Source: Flavipsychrobacter stenotrophus (GTDB taxonomy: Bacteria; Bacteroidota; Bacteroidia; Chitinophagales; Chitinophagaceae). From it: a DNA stretch of 6,629 bases. The stretch's first letter is position 1. Each line of letters starts with the position of its first letter. The position numbers and the translations under genes were made by a program. The notes beneath the pieces were generated by a model. The model was given only the letters and a program-made list of their open reading frames with translations. It ran no database searches and had not been told where the DNA came from. Shown piece after piece: positions 6,441 to 6,629 of this stretch. The stretch lies in NCBI GenBank assembly GCA_947379685.1, contig CANCOG010000283.1, positions 1-6,629 of the forward strand. Reading direction: 5' to 3'.

Positions 6441-6629
6441 ATGAAACAACTGAAAAATCCCATACTGCTCCTTACTTTATGTTGCATGCTGCTTTTTGCA
6501 TCTTGCATGCAGCCAAAACCATTGGTATACAAAAGTGTCCAGCATTTCGGATTCCAGCAGCATGGCCTGTCAAATTCCATCGTTACCGTCGACCTGAACT
6601 TATATAACCCCAACAAATACAGCATGAAG
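6441..6629 (+). CDS. Lipoprotein with apparent LEA type 2 domain (3' truncated)
   Basis: The frame is open from the ATG at 6441 to the end of the window, giving 63 residues with no stop codon. Residues 1-21 form a lipoprotein signal peptide: a positive start (MKQLKN), a hydrophobic core, and FAS before Cys22, the likely lipidated residue. Phe at -3 of the lipobox is less usual than Leu, but -2 Ala and -1 Ser fit; Cys14 and Cys15 are poorer candidates. The mature part reads PLVYKSVQHFGFQ, then VTVDLNLYNPNKYSMK, which resembles the opening of the LEA type 2 (WHy) fold, in which a beta strand ends in an N-P-N motif. Small lipoproteins with this domain are common in Bacteroidota, with no defined biochemical activity that I can state. 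The gene follows a terminator, so it should have its own promoter; TAATATTG at 6426-6433 is one base from the -7 consensus, but it is very close to the ATG and lacks a clear -33 element. Confidence 0.8.
   Translation, partial: MKQLKNPILLLTLCCMLLFASCMQPKPLVYKSVQHFGFQQHGLSNSIVTVDLNLYNPNKYSMK

Noticed and set aside
6419..6625. A 68-codon minus-strand open frame at the end of the window
   Set aside because: It is antisense to a frame with a clear lipoprotein signal peptide and has no recognisable features.

Overview
The window looks like ordinary chromosomal DNA from a member of the Bacteroidota, probably of the Chitinophagaceae/Sphingobacteriales type. The evidence is a near-ideal Bacteroidota promoter (TTTG, 20 bp, TAATTTTG) before the 5439 gene, no clear Shine-Dalgarno sequence before the starts I examined, protein sequences that read like that phylum's versions of their families, and moderate GC content. 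The taxonomic call is inference from reading alone.

Layout: (1) Positions 1-2428, plus strand, hold a two-component system: the 3' part of an NtrC-family sigma-54 response regulator, overlapping by 11 bp a complete membrane-bound, PAS-containing NtrB/NtrY-like histidine kinase. (2) Positions 2429-2579 lie between converging genes and hold a hairpin that probably terminates transcription from both sides. (3) Positions 2580-5240, minus strand, hold pepA (M17 leucyl aminopeptidase) followed by pdxA (vitamin B6 biosynthesis). Their 150-bp spacer carries a degenerate 7-bp tandem repeat that runs into the pepA stop codon. (4) Positions 5241-5438 are a divergent promoter region. (5) Positions 5439-6323, plus strand, encode a YgiD-type extradiol dioxygenase with a twin-arginine signal, followed by a strong intrinsic terminator. 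(6) Positions 6441-6629 begin a lipoprotein with an apparent LEA-type-2 domain that runs off the window.

The kinase and regulator almost certainly work together: the kinase phosphorylates the regulator, which activates sigma-54 promoters. The other genes are housekeeping or single-gene functions with no evident shared pathway. I found no mobile element, CRISPR array, RNA gene or obvious new system. The points most worth a second look are the heptad repeat, the predicted export of the dioxygenase, the GAFTDA variant of the sigma-54 contact loop, and paired TGTACA palindromes over the dioxygenase promoter.
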